Assembly (NCBI RefSeq): GCF_002251735.1
Contig: NZ_NOXS01000031.1
Coordinates: 303,731-367,730, forward strand
Origin: Elstera cyanobacteriorum
GTDB taxonomy: Bacteria > Pseudomonadota > Alphaproteobacteria > Elsterales > Elsteraceae
Direction of reading: 5' to 3'
DNA length: 64,000 nt
Shown: positions 16,588 through 24,363 of the stretch, in pieces
How positions within the stretch are numbered: position 1 is the first letter of the stretch
Layout of the letters: every line of letters begins with the position of its first letter
Program-made: the position numbers and the translations under genes
The notes under the pieces: generated by a model
The model's input: the letters and a program-made list of their open reading frames with translations, nothing else
Database searches by the model: none
Told to the model about the DNA's origin: nothing

Positions 16588-16823
16588 CCCTGGGGCGTCA
16601 CGCGCGCCCTGGGGCGTAGAAACCCCTCAGTAAACGGTTGGTACCCGCCGTTAGGGTGCCTGTATCCTTGACCTTTCGGGTCGGGGAGCCTGTGGCGCAT
16701 GTCCAGGCACCCCGTGCTAAAGGCCACAGGGACCGTTTTGCTGCGGTTTTCTACCTCCCCGACTAAAGGGGTCAGGAGTGCTGTTCGCGGGGGCGTACCG
16801 CAACACAGCGCCTGCCAGCAGGG
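16588..16823 (+). ncRNA. Candidate structured RNA or cis-regulatory leader
   Basis: Long-range complementary pairs, from outside in, are CCCTG 16588-16592 with CAGGG 16819-16823; CGCCC 16605-16609 with GGGCG 16791-16795; GGGG 16611-16614 with CCCC 16757-16760; TAGAAACC 16617-16624 with GGTTTTCTA 16745-16753; AAACGGT 16632-16638 with ACCGTTT 16732-16738. Inside lie GGGTGCCTG 16654-16662 with CAGGCACCC 16704-16712, and CCTGTGGC 16689-16696 with GCCACAGG 16723-16730. These last two cross, so they form a pseudoknot or alternative states. A local hairpin spans 16666-16686. The length (about 235 nt) and rod shape recall 6S RNA, but I could not recognise that or any known riboswitch. Confidence 0.4.
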
Positions 16824-16834
16824 TGAGGCCGATC

Positions 16835-17245
16835 ATGCCGCAGGATATAGTCGTTCCCCGTCGCCGCCGGGGCCGCCCGCCGCGTACAGAAGCACTGACT
16901 TTTATCGATCAATGCATCGGCGCCCGCATTCAACTCTATCGTCGCAGTCAGCGCCTTACGCAGGCGGCACTCGGCGAGGGGCTGGGCGTGACCTTCCAGC
17001 AAATCCAAAAATACGAAAACGGGCGCAGCCGGGTTACCGTTTCGACGCTGTATCAGATCGCCGATCTTCTGAATGTGCCGATCATGCTGTTTTTCACGGA
17101 TTTACCCGACGCCGGGGCGCCCAATCCCTTGAGCGACCCGGACACTATGACCGCGCTGCGCCATTTCCAGCCGCTGCCCAAGCCGGTGAAAAAGCAGATG
17201 GTGGCTTTGATGAAAGTGCTGCGGGCAACCGAGAACGCGGGTTAG
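16835..17245 (+). CDS. XRE-family transcriptional regulator with AT-hook-like N-terminus
   Basis: This is a 136-residue regulator. A basic N-terminal patch, RRRRGRPPR (residues 8-16), contains the GRP core of an AT-hook. A Cro/CI helix-turn-helix follows at about 28-85 (LTQAALGEGLGVTFQQIQ, then KYENGRSRVTVSTLYQIA). The HTH sequence closely resembles a group of small alphaproteobacterial XRE proteins. The ATG at 16835 is preferred, with GTGAGG six bases before it; a GTG at 16778 is in frame but has its only SD-like bases overlapping the codon. The gene is preceded by a structured leader and converges on hicB with 3 bp between stops. Targets are unknown. Confidence 0.85.
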   Translation: MPQDIVVPRRRRGRPPRTEALTFIDQCIGARIQLYRRSQRLTQAALGEGLGVTFQQIQKYENGRSRVTVSTLYQIADLLNVPIMLFFTDLPDAGAPNPLSDPDTMTALRHFQPLPKPVKKQMVALMKVLRATENAG

Positions 17246-17248
17246 GGT

Positions 17249-17587
17249 TTAAGCTCCTCGCGCGGCTTCCCGAATCGTTCCAGCAATCCATTCATTCAGG
17301 CTCTTGCCGGCTGCGGCGGCTGCGATTGCGGCAGCCGCATGATCGTCGGGCGCGAGCCGGACGTTGAACTTGCCCGAGAATTTGCGGCGTGGTTCGATGC
17401 CTTTTTCCTTGCACATCGCAAGATAGACGGCCAGGGATTTGCGGCCTTCCTCAACCAAGTCGCGGACGCTCTCGGCATAGAAATCCGCCCCGCCGCTAAG
17501 GCCAATAAACTCGCCGCGCAGCATCTGAATTTCAGGATCAAAAGCGACAACCGCCCTTTCGCCATTAATCTCGATGACATTCTTCAT
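17249..17587 (-). CDS. hicB: HicB-family antitoxin
   Basis: This is a 112-residue HicB-type antitoxin with a degenerate RNase-H-like N-terminal half (INGERAVVAFDPEIQMLRGE) and a C-terminal ribbon-helix-helix-like segment (FNVRLAPDDHAAAAIAAAAA, then GKSLNEWIAGTI). It would neutralise HicA and bind the operon promoter. The start MKNVIEINGE at 17587 overlaps the hicA stop (ATGA), so antitoxin and toxin are coupled with the toxin gene first, as in typical hicAB operons. Confidence 0.88.
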   Translation of the reverse strand: MKNVIEINGERAVVAFDPEIQMLRGEFIGLSGGADFYAESVRDLVEEGRKSLAVYLAMCKEKGIEPRRKFSGKFNVRLAPDDHAAAAIAAAAAGKSLNEWIAGTIREAARGA

Positions 17588-17838
17588 GGCGTTACTCCGT
17601 GTTCGTCCAGCCATTTTCGGAGGCTGGCGATAGCGCCCTTATCAGTATCCGGCGATGGATGCGGGCGATGAAAGACCCGCACTTCGCCAAACAGGAAGAC
17701 CCCCACGCGCGAACCTTCCCGCTCGCTGATTTCCGCCCCTAGCGCTGCAAGCAGCGCCTCAATATCGGTCCAGCGGATTGAGCCGTTAACCGGTCGTGCG
17801 AAAATCAGCTCCAGCGTAGCCTTGTGACGCTTCTTCAT
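17584..17838 (-). CDS. hicA: HicA-family mRNA interferase toxin
   Basis: This is an 84-residue small basic toxin of the HicA family, which binds double-stranded RNA and cleaves mRNA. It has the pattern of a common alphaproteobacterial subgroup: KRHKATLELIFARPVNGSIR at the start, then a GAEISEREGSRVGV strand region and VFHRPHP. The start MKKRHK at 17838 fits this subgroup; the open frame further upstream crosses the operator. It lies first in the hicA-hicB operon. Confidence 0.85.
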   Translation of the reverse strand: MKKRHKATLELIFARPVNGSIRWTDIEALLAALGAEISEREGSRVGVFLFGEVRVFHRPHPSPDTDKGAIASLRKWLDEHGVTP

Positions 17839-17845
17839 GAAAGAT

Positions 17846-17868
17846 TTAGTACTGTTTATTGGTACTAA
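17846..17868. promoter_or_regulatory. Inverted repeat upstream of hicA (probable HicB operator)
   Basis: TTAGTAC (17846-17852) and GTACTAA (17862-17868) are perfect arms separated by 9 bases, located 8 bp upstream of the hicA start. HicB and HicAB complexes are known to autoregulate by binding such palindromes. The AT-rich spacer could include the promoter. Confidence 0.55.
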
Positions 17869-17939
17869 TATCAAGTGCGTTTCGGGCAATCCCCAGTGCA
17901 TTTCGCGCCAGAAAAGCACCTCGCCATCTGCCTCACCGT

Positions 17940-18464
17940 CTAACTATCATACACCATCAAACTATGGCTCGGCACGCCCAGCGCGGCCAACCGCTCGCGG
18001 CCCTTAAGGAAGCTGAGTTCGATCAGATAGGCGCTGCCCGCCACCGTGCCGCCGACCTTGCGGATCAGTTCGACGGCCGCCGCCATCGTGCCGCCGGTAG
18101 CCAGCAGATCATCCAGCACGACAACGCGCTGACCGGGCTGCACGGCGCCGTCCTGAATCTCAATCGTGTCCTCGCCATATTCCAGCGCATAGGAATGGCG
18201 GATGGTGTCGCCGGGCAGCTTGCCCTTTTTGCGCACCATGACGAAGCCGACCCCAAGTTCCAGCGCCAGCGGCGCCGCGACCAGAAAGCCGCGCGATTCG
18301 ATACCGACCAGCACGTCGGGCTTCAGCGGCGCGACGGCGGCGTGCAACTGGCGCACGGCCTCCTTCCACGCCGCAGCATGGGCCAGCAGGGTGGAAATAT
18401 CGTAGAACAGAATGCCCGGCTTCGGAAAATCCGGCACCGGACGAATATGATCTTTCAGCGTCAC
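17940..18464 (-). CDS. apt: Adenine phosphoribosyltransferase
   Basis: This is a 174-residue cytoplasmic purine-salvage enzyme that makes AMP from adenine and PRPP. The N-terminal [20 protein letters not shown] and [14 protein letters not shown] are diagnostic. The PRPP loop is [13 protein letters not shown]. The start is taken as GTG at 18464 (VTLKDHIR), with AAGGGA about 8 bases upstream and a length close to the usual 170-180. The frame stays open for another 68 codons upstream but without family homology. Confidence 0.93.
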   Translation of the reverse strand: MTLKDHIRPVPDFPKPGILFYDISTLLAHAAAWKEAVRQLHAAVAPLKPDVLVGIESRGFLVAAPLALELGVGFVMVRKKGKLPGDTIRHSYALEYGEDTIEIQDGAVQPGQRVVVLDDLLATGGTMAAAVELIRKVGGTVAGSAYLIELSFLKGRERLAALGVPSHSLMVYDS

Positions 18465-18570
18465 GCGCGTGTCCCTTATGTGACTGATTTCCCCGCAGAT
18501 CAGCACTAGCCGGGGGGCTTTGGCAAGGCTAAGGTCGGGGTATCCCTCCCCCCTTGCGACGCTTTGCCCC

Positions 18571-19455
18571 ATGAACCATTCCCTGCTGACCCTCGCCTCC
18601 GGCCCCTTGGTTCTCGACCTCGTCCCCACGCTTGGCGGGGCGGTAGCGAATTTCACCCATGACGGCACGCCGCTGTTCCGCCCGCCGCCCGCCGAAGGGC
18701 TGGTCGCGGCGCGGTCGCTGGGCTGCTATCCGCTGGTGCCATTTTCCAACCGCATCAAGGAAGGCCGCTTCCGCTATGGCGGTGTGCGCTATCAGGCCGG
18801 GCCGGTGGGGCCGATTGATCCGCTGCATGCGATCCACGGTGATGGCTTCCGCCATCCCTGGCAGGTCGTCGCCTCCGGCCCGAAAGCGGCGACGCTGGTC
18901 TACCAGCACGATGGGGCAGAAGGCTGGCCGTTCAGCTACCGCGCCATTCAGCATTTCGACCTGTCCGATACCGGCCTGACCGTGCGCATGACGTTGACGA
19001 ACGAGGATATTCGCGCCTTTCCGGCGGGCTTAGGGCTGCATCCGTTCTTCCCGAAAGCTGGGGCGACGCTGACCACTTACGCGCCGACCTTCTGGAAAAG
19101 CGACGAAACCCGGTTGCCGCTGCTGGAAATGCCGGTACCCCCGGCCTGGGACTTCGCGGGCGGGCGGGTGATGGCGGAAATCGAGTTGGATAATTGCTTT
19201 GCGGGCTGGAGCCGCCGCGCGATTGTGCGCTGGCGCGACAAGGGCCTGAGCCTGACGATGACCGCCGACCCGATTTTCGGCAAAGTGGTGATCTACTCGC
19301 CGATGGGCCAAGATTTCTTCTGTGCCGAACCGGTGACCCATCTTAATAACGCTATCAATCTGCGCGCGGCGGGCGTGTCGGACAGTGGGGTTGTCGATCT
19401 TTCGCCGGGCGAGAGTTTGAGCGGCGCCGTGCTGTTCGCGGTCGAGGAAGATTAG
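18571..19455 (+). CDS. Aldose 1-epimerase
   Basis: This 294-residue protein of the galactose mutarotase-like beta-sandwich family interconverts alpha and beta anomers of hexoses. [22 protein letters not shown] (catalytic His region), HPFF (second His) and [11 protein letters not shown] (Glu region) are the expected landmarks. The ATG at 18571 begins [19 protein letters not shown], as usual for the family. It is divergent from apt across 106 bp, in which both promoters must lie. Substrate specificity cannot be told. Confidence 0.88.
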   Translation: MNHSLLTLASGPLVLDLVPTLGGAVANFTHDGTPLFRPPPAEGLVAARSLGCYPLVPFSNRIKEGRFRYGGVRYQAGPVGPIDPLHAIHGDGFRHPWQVVASGPKAATLVYQHDGAEGWPFSYRAIQHFDLSDTGLTVRMTLTNEDIRAFPAGLGLHPFFPKAGATLTTYAPTFWKSDETRLPLLEMPVPPAWDFAGGRVMAEIELDNCFAGWSRRAIVRWRDKGLSLTMTADPIFGKVVIYSPMGQDFFCAEPVTHLNNAINLRAAGVSDSGVVDLSPGESLSGAVLFAVEED

Positions 19456-19573
19456 ACGGGCGAAAGCGCCGCATTGCGATAGGCCCGCGCCCTCTTCCAG
19501 CCGGGGCGCCGCTCGTGTAAGGAAGGGCAGGGCCAGCGGCCTTGTCCGCAGCATTGTATGAGAGAGTGATCCA

Positions 19574-20521
19574 ATGGCGCAGGTGATTACGGTTCTGGGG
19601 GGTTCGGGCTTCGTCGGACGGCATGTGGTGCAGCGCTTGGCGAAGACCGGCGCGCAAGTGCGTCTGGGCGTGCGGAACATCGAGCTTGCCAAGCGCCTGA
19701 AGCCCCTCGGCGATGTCGGCCAGATCGTGCCGATGACGGTGGATATTGCGCGCGGCACCGGGCTTGCGGCAGCGATGGCCGGGGCCGATGTGGTGATCAA
19801 TCTCGTCGGCATTCTGGCGCCGGGCGGTAGCAATAAATCCTTCCAGGCCGTGCAGGCCGAGGGTGCCCAGCGCGCCGCCGAGGCTGCCAAAGCGGCGGGG
19901 GTGCCGCGCTTTATTCAGATGTCGGCGCTGGGGGCTGATGCGGACTCGGAGTCCGAGTATGCCCAGACCAAGGCGGCGGGCGAAGCGGCGGTGCTGGCCC
20001 TCTACCCCGACGCCGCAATTTTCCGCCCGTCGATCATTTTCGGGCCGGATGATGGGTTCTTCAATAAATTCGCCGCGATGGCGCGGACGGCCCCAGCCTT
20101 GCCGCTGATTGGCGGCGGCGCTACGCGCTTTCAGCCGATTTTCGTTGGCGATGTCGCCGATGCCATCGTCAAGGCGGTCACCGATCCGTCGGTGCGCGGC
20201 ATTTACGAAATCGGCGGGCCGAAGGCTTATAGCTTCAAGGAGCTGATGCAGTTCACGCTGACCGCATCGCATCTATCGGCGCTACTGCTGCCGGTGCCCT
20301 TCCCGGTGGCGGCCTTTATCGGCCTTTTCGTCGGCATGCTGCCGGGCGCGCCGATTACGCTGGATCAGGTGAAGCTGCTGAAGGTCGATAATCTGCCGAG
20401 CGGGAAGTTCCCCGGACTGAAAGAGCTTGGCATTGCGGGCGCAACGGTCGAAGCGATCATGCCCGCCTATTTGGCGCGCTTCCAGCCCGGCGGGCGGTTC
20501 GGCAGCCTGCACGGCGCCTAG
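19574..20521 (+). CDS. NDUFA9-like NAD(P)-binding protein
   Basis: This 315-residue atypical SDR of the complex I NDUFA9 subfamily has the Rossmann motif GGSGFVGRHVV near the N-terminus, then INLVGILAPGG, and FRPSIIFGPDDGFFNKFAAM, which is characteristic of mitochondrial NDUFA9 and its alphaproteobacterial relatives. It lacks an SDR catalytic YxxxK and probably binds NADPH without turnover. A hydrophobic segment at about residues 233-256 could associate with membrane. A strong terminator follows. Confidence 0.88.
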   Translation: MAQVITVLGGSGFVGRHVVQRLAKTGAQVRLGVRNIELAKRLKPLGDVGQIVPMTVDIARGTGLAAAMAGADVVINLVGILAPGGSNKSFQAVQAEGAQRAAEAAKAAGVPRFIQMSALGADADSESEYAQTKAAGEAAVLALYPDAAIFRPSIIFGPDDGFFNKFAAMARTAPALPLIGGGATRFQPIFVGDVADAIVKAVTDPSVRGIYEIGGPKAYSFKELMQFTLTASHLSALLLPVPFPVAAFIGLFVGMLPGAPITLDQVKLLKVDNLPSGKFPGLKELGIAGATVEAIMPAYLARFQPGGRFGSLHGA

Positions 20522-20544
20522 GCCTTTCTCGCTACGCATGGTTT

Positions 20545-20576
20545 AAAACCGCCCCGACCCTCGGGGCGGTTTTTTT
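20545..20576 (+). terminator. Intrinsic terminator of the NDUFA9-like gene
   Basis: AAAACCGCCCCGA (20545-20557) and TCGGGGCGGTTTT (20561-20573) form a perfect 13-bp stem with a 3-base loop, running into seven T residues (20570-20576). This is a textbook rho-independent terminator. Confidence 0.92.
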
Positions 20577-20667
20577 GTGTGCGCTTTGCGTACAAACATG
20601 CCTTGCGGTCTGGTTCGCCGCTCTGATTAACTGGCGAGACGGAAATCATCTGGAAAGGAACCCGGTC

Positions 20668-21819
20668 ATGGCCCTGCATTTCAGCGCGGAAGAACTGGCC
20701 GGGCGCCGGGCGGCGGCCTGCGCCGCGATGGCGGCACAGGGGCTGGATGGGCTGCTGATTTTCCGCCAGGAAAGCATGTATTACCTGACCGGCTACGACA
20801 CCTTCGGTTACGTCTATTTCCAGTGCCTCTATCTGGGTGTCGATGGGCGGCTGATGCTGATCACCCGGGCGCCGGATCTGCGCCAAGCGCAACATACGTC
20901 GATGATCGAGGATATCCGCATTTGGGCCGACCGCGACGGCGCCGACCCGGTGTTAGACCTCAAGGCGGTGCTGGTCGAATTCGGCCTATCCGGTAAAAAA
21001 TTGGGGGCGGAGTTCAACGCCTACGGGCTGCCCTATGCCCTGGGCAAGCGGCTGGTGACGGCGTTGGAGGACAGTTTCACGCTGGTCGAAGCCTCCGACC
21101 TCGTGACCAACCTCCGGCTGATCAAAAGCCCCGCCGAACTTGCCTATGTGCGCCGCGCGGCGGAACTGGCCGATGCGGCGCTGGATGCGGCCCATCAAAC
21201 CGTCGCGCCGGGGGCGTTCGAAGGCGATATTCTGGCGGCGATGCACGGGGCGATCTATCGCGGCGGCGGCGACGATCCGGCCAATGAGTTTATCATCGGG
21301 TCGGGGCGCGATGCGCTGCTGTGCCGCTATTTCACCGGGCGCAAATACCTTGGCGCGGAAGACCAGATCACGCTCGAATTCGCCGGGGCCTATCGCCATT
21401 ATCACGCCTGCCTGATGCAGACGATCCCCGTTGGCACGATCACCGACCGGCACCGCACGTTGCACGGTGTTGCGATGGATGCGCTGGCGGCCTGCCGGGC
21501 GGCGCTGAAACCGGGCGAGCCGGTGGGCGGGGTGTTCGATGCCTATGCCCGCGTCTGCGATGCCGCCGGGGAAACCCCGCACCGGCTGAACGCCTGCGGG
21601 TATAGCCTGGGCACGACCTTCGCGCCGAACTGGATGGATTGGCCGATGTTCTACACTGGCAACCCGGTAATCATTCAGCCGGGGATGGTCTTCTTCCTGC
21701 ATATGATCCTGATGGATAGCGACGTAGGCATCGCCATGTGCCCCGGGATGACCGTGGAAGTGACCGAGGGCGGCAATCAGCCCCTAACGCGCCATACGCT
21801 GGAACTGATTGGCCGGTAA
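20668..21819 (+). CDS. M24-family (creatinase/Xaa-Pro peptidase-like) hydrolase
   Basis: This 383-residue protein has the two-domain pita-bread architecture: an N-terminal creatinase-like domain (about 1-140; LIFRQESMYYLTGYDTFGYV) and a C-terminal M24 domain. Where metallopeptidases have an Asp ligand (DxG) there is EFAGAYRHYHACLMQT, and the second Asp of the metal site is not visible. This suggests a metal-independent enzyme such as creatinase or ectoine hydrolase rather than a true Xaa-Pro peptidase. ATG 20668 follows AAAGGAA. The substrate is uncertain. Confidence 0.85.
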   Translation: MALHFSAEELAGRRAAACAAMAAQGLDGLLIFRQESMYYLTGYDTFGYVYFQCLYLGVDGRLMLITRAPDLRQAQHTSMIEDIRIWADRDGADPVLDLKAVLVEFGLSGKKLGAEFNAYGLPYALGKRLVTALEDSFTLVEASDLVTNLRLIKSPAELAYVRRAAELADAALDAAHQTVAPGAFEGDILAAMHGAIYRGGGDDPANEFIIGSGRDALLCRYFTGRKYLGAEDQITLEFAGAYRHYHACLMQTIPVGTITDRHRTLHGVAMDALAACRAALKPGEPVGGVFDAYARVCDAAGETPHRLNACGYSLGTTFAPNWMDWPMFYTGNPVIIQPGMVFFLHMILMDSDVGIAMCPGMTVEVTEGGNQPLTRHTLELIGR

Positions 21820-21824
21820 TAAAA

Positions 21825-21855
21825 GTGCCCCCTCGCCTAAGCGGGGAGGGGGCAC
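21825..21855. terminator. Bidirectional terminator between convergent genes
   Basis: GTGCCCCCTC (21825-21834) pairs with GAGGGGGCAC (21846-21855). On the minus strand the stem is followed by TTTTATTA, giving a good terminator for the minus-strand lipoprotein gene; on the plus strand it follows the M24 gene by 5 bp. Confidence 0.8.
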
Positions 21856-21860
21856 GCAGA

Positions 21861-22463
21861 TTAACCGATTTTGACGGCCTGGCGTTTGGTTTCCAGCGCC
21901 GTCAGCTCCTTCTGGCGCTTTTCTTCGACCTTCGTGGTTTCCGAATCGCACTGGGCTTGATTGTTCGCCGGGCAGGTTTCCTTCGCGCGGGCGGCGATTT
22001 TATCGTAGCGCCCGTTGATATCGGCCTTCAGCCCATCGAAGTAGCTGTCGCGCTCGGCCGGGGTCGGGAATTTTTCCGGTGGCAGAATGACTTTCACTAA
22101 GGCGGGGTAGCGGTTGTTGGCGCCGCTCGCCGCATCGACGATTAGGCCGACGCCGCCGCCCAGAAGAATATTGCCGATGGTTGCGCCGGTAAATTCGCTC
22201 TCCACCCGTTCGGTCACGGTCAGATGACCGGTCTTTTCGCAGGTGACGGCCAGATCGGCCTTGGATTTCACCAGTGTCAGCGTACCCGGCGTTGCATCGA
22301 CCGTGCCGAGTTTGGCGCCGTCGCGCTCGATACCGCAGCGGGCGCCCGCGGGGGTGGTCTCGAACGACACTTTATCTTCGGTGCCCTCGACGACCGTCGC
22401 GCAGGCGGCCAATTGGCTGGCCATCAGGGTTGCGGCCAAGGCCAGAATAAGACGGAAAGGCAT
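21861..22463 (-). CDS. Putative lipoprotein of unknown function
   Basis: This is a 200-residue lipoprotein with a signal peptide and lipobox LAAC (Cys21). A PEGA-like beta-rich segment follows (VSFETTPAGARCGIERDGAK, then TLTLVKSKADLAVTCEKTGH), then a Gly-rich hydrophobic stretch (ATIGNILLGGGVGLIVDAASGANN) that may insert in or lie on a membrane, and a charged helical C-terminus. Proteins with this layout are often annotated only as PEGA-like or hypothetical lipoproteins. It is monocistronic, with a terminator downstream. Confidence 0.8.
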   Translation of the reverse strand: MPFRLILALAATLMASQLAACATVVEGTEDKVSFETTPAGARCGIERDGAKLGTVDATPGTLTLVKSKADLAVTCEKTGHLTVTERVESEFTGATIGNILLGGGVGLIVDAASGANNRYPALVKVILPPEKFPTPAERDSYFDGLKADINGRYDKIAARAKETCPANNQAQCDSETTKVEEKRQKELTALETKRQAVKIG

Positions 22464-22859
22464 GATGCTCCTGAACGGATTGAACGGTTTCGCATTCCCC
22501 AGGATTTTGTTAGTATTTTATTAATATTCTCCCGTCAAGCCGGGTTGTAAATGCGTGGAAAATCTCCTGCAATAGTATGATGAGACGGATTGCTGCGCGA
22601 AAAAGCCATTCTGCGACAGGTTTCTAAAGCGGCTTGCTGATCCTCGACCAAAACGGTCCTGGGCACCCAAGTGGTAAGCAAAATTGACCTATTTTTGCGC
22701 GGTTCCAGGAATTTTACTGCGACTAACTCGCAATCATGCCAGAAATTAATCCCGTTTCGGTCCTATATGTGCGTTTTCCCTGGAAAACCGCCCTTTTGGT
22801 CGGTAACCCTGTCCTTCCCCAAACGGGTATGGGTTTTCGGGAAGGGAAGGATCGGCGCA
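22464..22859. other. 396-bp non-coding interval upstream of gltD
   Basis: No gene is supported here. It should carry the divergent promoters of the lipoprotein gene and gltD. A TTGACC at 22684-22689 could be a -35 but lacks a good -10. No clear sigma54 element (GG-N10-GC) was found. A perfect palindrome lies at 22773-22788. The frame of gltD remains open through part of this region but without homology. Confidence 0.6.
22773..22788. promoter_or_regulatory. Perfect palindrome upstream of gltD
   Basis: GTTTTCC-CT-GGAAAAC is a 7+2+7 inverted repeat about 72 bp before the gltD start. It may be a regulator site or a hairpin in the leader. No known motif is recognised. Confidence 0.35.
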
Positions 22860-24359
22860 ATGGCGTCCAAGTCGAACAAGACGGCAGCGGAACAGACGGC
22901 TCAGCAGGCCCAGGTTGCCGCAAAGGCGGTGATGCAGCGCTTCACCAAGCTGGCCAAGGCCATGCCGGACAAGCGGGATGCCGATGATCGCCGGGCCGAT
23001 TTCGACGAAATCTATGGCCGCTACAGCGCTACGGAAGCGACCGCGCAGGCGTCGCGCTGCTCGCAATGCGGCGTGCCCTTCTGTCAGGTCCATTGCCCGC
23101 TGCACAATAACATCCCCGATTGGCTGAAGCTGACGGCGGAAGGCCGCTTGCAGGAAGCCTATGAGATCAGCCAGGCGACCAATAGTTTCCCGGAAGTCTG
23201 CGGCCGCATCTGCCCGCAGGACCGCCTGTGCGAAGGCAATTGCGTGATCGAGAAGGGGTTCGAGTCCGTCTCCATCGGCGCGGTCGAAAAATACATCACC
23301 GATGCCGCCTGGGAACAGGGCTGGGTTGCCGCGCCGGTTGCCCGGACGGAGCGTGGCCAGTCGGTCGGCATCATCGGCGGTGGCCCGGCGGGGCTGGCGG
23401 CAGCGGAAGCGCTGCGCCGCAAGGGCTATCAGGTGCATATCTACGATCGCTACGACCGCATGGGCGGCCTGCTGATCTACGGCATTCCCGGCTTCAAGCT
23501 GGAAAAGGACGTGGTGGAGCGCCGCACGAAGCTGTTGGCCGATGGCGGCATTCATATGCACAGCAATTTCGAAGTGGGCCGCGACGCCATGCTGTCGGAA
23601 CTGCGCGAAAAGCATGATGCCTTGCTGGTGGCCACCGGCGTTTATAAGGCGCGCGAGTTGGAAGCGCCGGGCGACACGCTGCCGGGTATCGTTCCCGCGC
23701 TGTCGTATCTCGTTGCCTCCAATAAGGTCGGCCTGGGCGATCCGGTGCCGGATTTCGACAGCGGCGTGCTGAATGCCAAGGATAAGAAGGTCGTCGTCAT
23801 CGGCGGCGGCGATACGGCGATGGACTGCGTGCGCACGGCGGTTCGCCAGGGCGCGGCGTCGGTGAAGCTGCTGTACCGCCGCAATCGGGCGAATATGCCG
23901 GGCAGCCAGCGCGAAGTGCAGAATGCCGAAGAAGAAGGCGTCGATTTCGTGTGGCTGACGGCGCCGGAAAGCTTCCACGGCGCGGGCCACGTCCGCTCGG
24001 TGAAGGCCGTCGAAATGCACCTCGGCCTGCCCGATGCCTCGGGCCGTCAGGTGCCGACCAAGCTCGACGGGTCGGAATTCATTCTGGAAGCCGATCTGGT
24101 CATCAAGGCGCTGGGTTTCGATCCCGAAGACGTGCCGACGCTGTTCGGTGCGCCGGAATTGGCCGTTACCCGCTGGGGCACGCTGCGCGTCGATCACAAG
24201 ACGATGATGAGCAATCTCGACGGCGTTTTCGCGGCGGGCGATATCGTGCGCGGTGCCAGCCTCGTCGTCTGGGCGATCCGCGACGGGCGCGACGCGGCGG
24301 AAAGCATCCATCGTTATATCCAGTCGAAGGCGGGCAGCCTCGCGGCGGCGGCCGAGTAA
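22860..24359 (+). CDS. gltD: Glutamate synthase (NADPH) small subunit
   Basis: This 499-residue FAD-dependent beta subunit feeds electrons from NADPH to the GltB alpha subunit. N-terminal cysteines for [4Fe-4S] clusters are present (CSQCGVPFCQVHCPLHN, then CGRICPQDRLCEGNC). Two nucleotide-binding folds follow: GIIGGGPAGLAAAEALR (FAD) and VVVIGGGDTAMDCVRTA (NADPH), and GVFAAGDIVRGASLVVWAI closes the FAD site. The start is ATG 22860 with AGGA eight bases upstream. It lies 1.3 kb before gltB, separated by two genes on the same strand. Confidence 0.95.
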   Translation: MASKSNKTAAEQTAQQAQVAAKAVMQRFTKLAKAMPDKRDADDRRADFDEIYGRYSATEATAQASRCSQCGVPFCQVHCPLHNNIPDWLKLTAEGRLQEAYEISQATNSFPEVCGRICPQDRLCEGNCVIEKGFESVSIGAVEKYITDAAWEQGWVAAPVARTERGQSVGIIGGGPAGLAAAEALRRKGYQVHIYDRYDRMGGLLIYGIPGFKLEKDVVERRTKLLADGGIHMHSNFEVGRDAMLSELREKHDALLVATGVYKARELEAPGDTLPGIVPALSYLVASNKVGLGDPVPDFDSGVLNAKDKKVVVIGGGDTAMDCVRTAVRQGAASVKLLYRRNRANMPGSQREVQNAEEEGVDFVWLTAPESFHGAGHVRSVKAVEMHLGLPDASGRQVPTKLDGSEFILEADLVIKALGFDPEDVPTLFGAPELAVTRWGTLRVDHKTMMSNLDGVFAAGDIVRGASLVVWAIRDGRDAAESIHRYIQSKAGSLAAAAE

Positions 24360-24363
24360 GATC

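Larger units (their letters stand above)
16520..16834 (+). other. 315-bp non-coding interval before the XRE gene
   Basis: There is no convincing protein gene here on either strand. The interval holds a -10-like element at 16581-16586 and a dense set of complementary segments from 16588 to 16823, described separately. The SD for the following gene, GTGAGG, is at 16823-16828. Confidence 0.7.

Noticed and set aside
16588..16823. 6S RNA, RNase P RNA, SRP RNA, tmRNA or a cobalamin/TPP riboswitch
   Set aside because: None of the conserved cores I know (for example the RNase P GAGGAAAGTCC block, the SRP GGAAGGAAGCA loop or the B12 box) is present. 6S cannot be fully excluded because it is conserved mainly in shape.
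16778..16834. GTG start for the XRE gene, extending it by 19 residues
   Set aside because: The only SD-like bases overlap the GTG and the extension lies within the structured leader; the ATG at 16835 has its own SD and a normal spacing.
22464..22859. A sigma54 promoter or NtrC sites for gltD
   Set aside because: No GG-N10-GC with acceptable flanks and no TGCACC-type palindrome was found on reading the interval.
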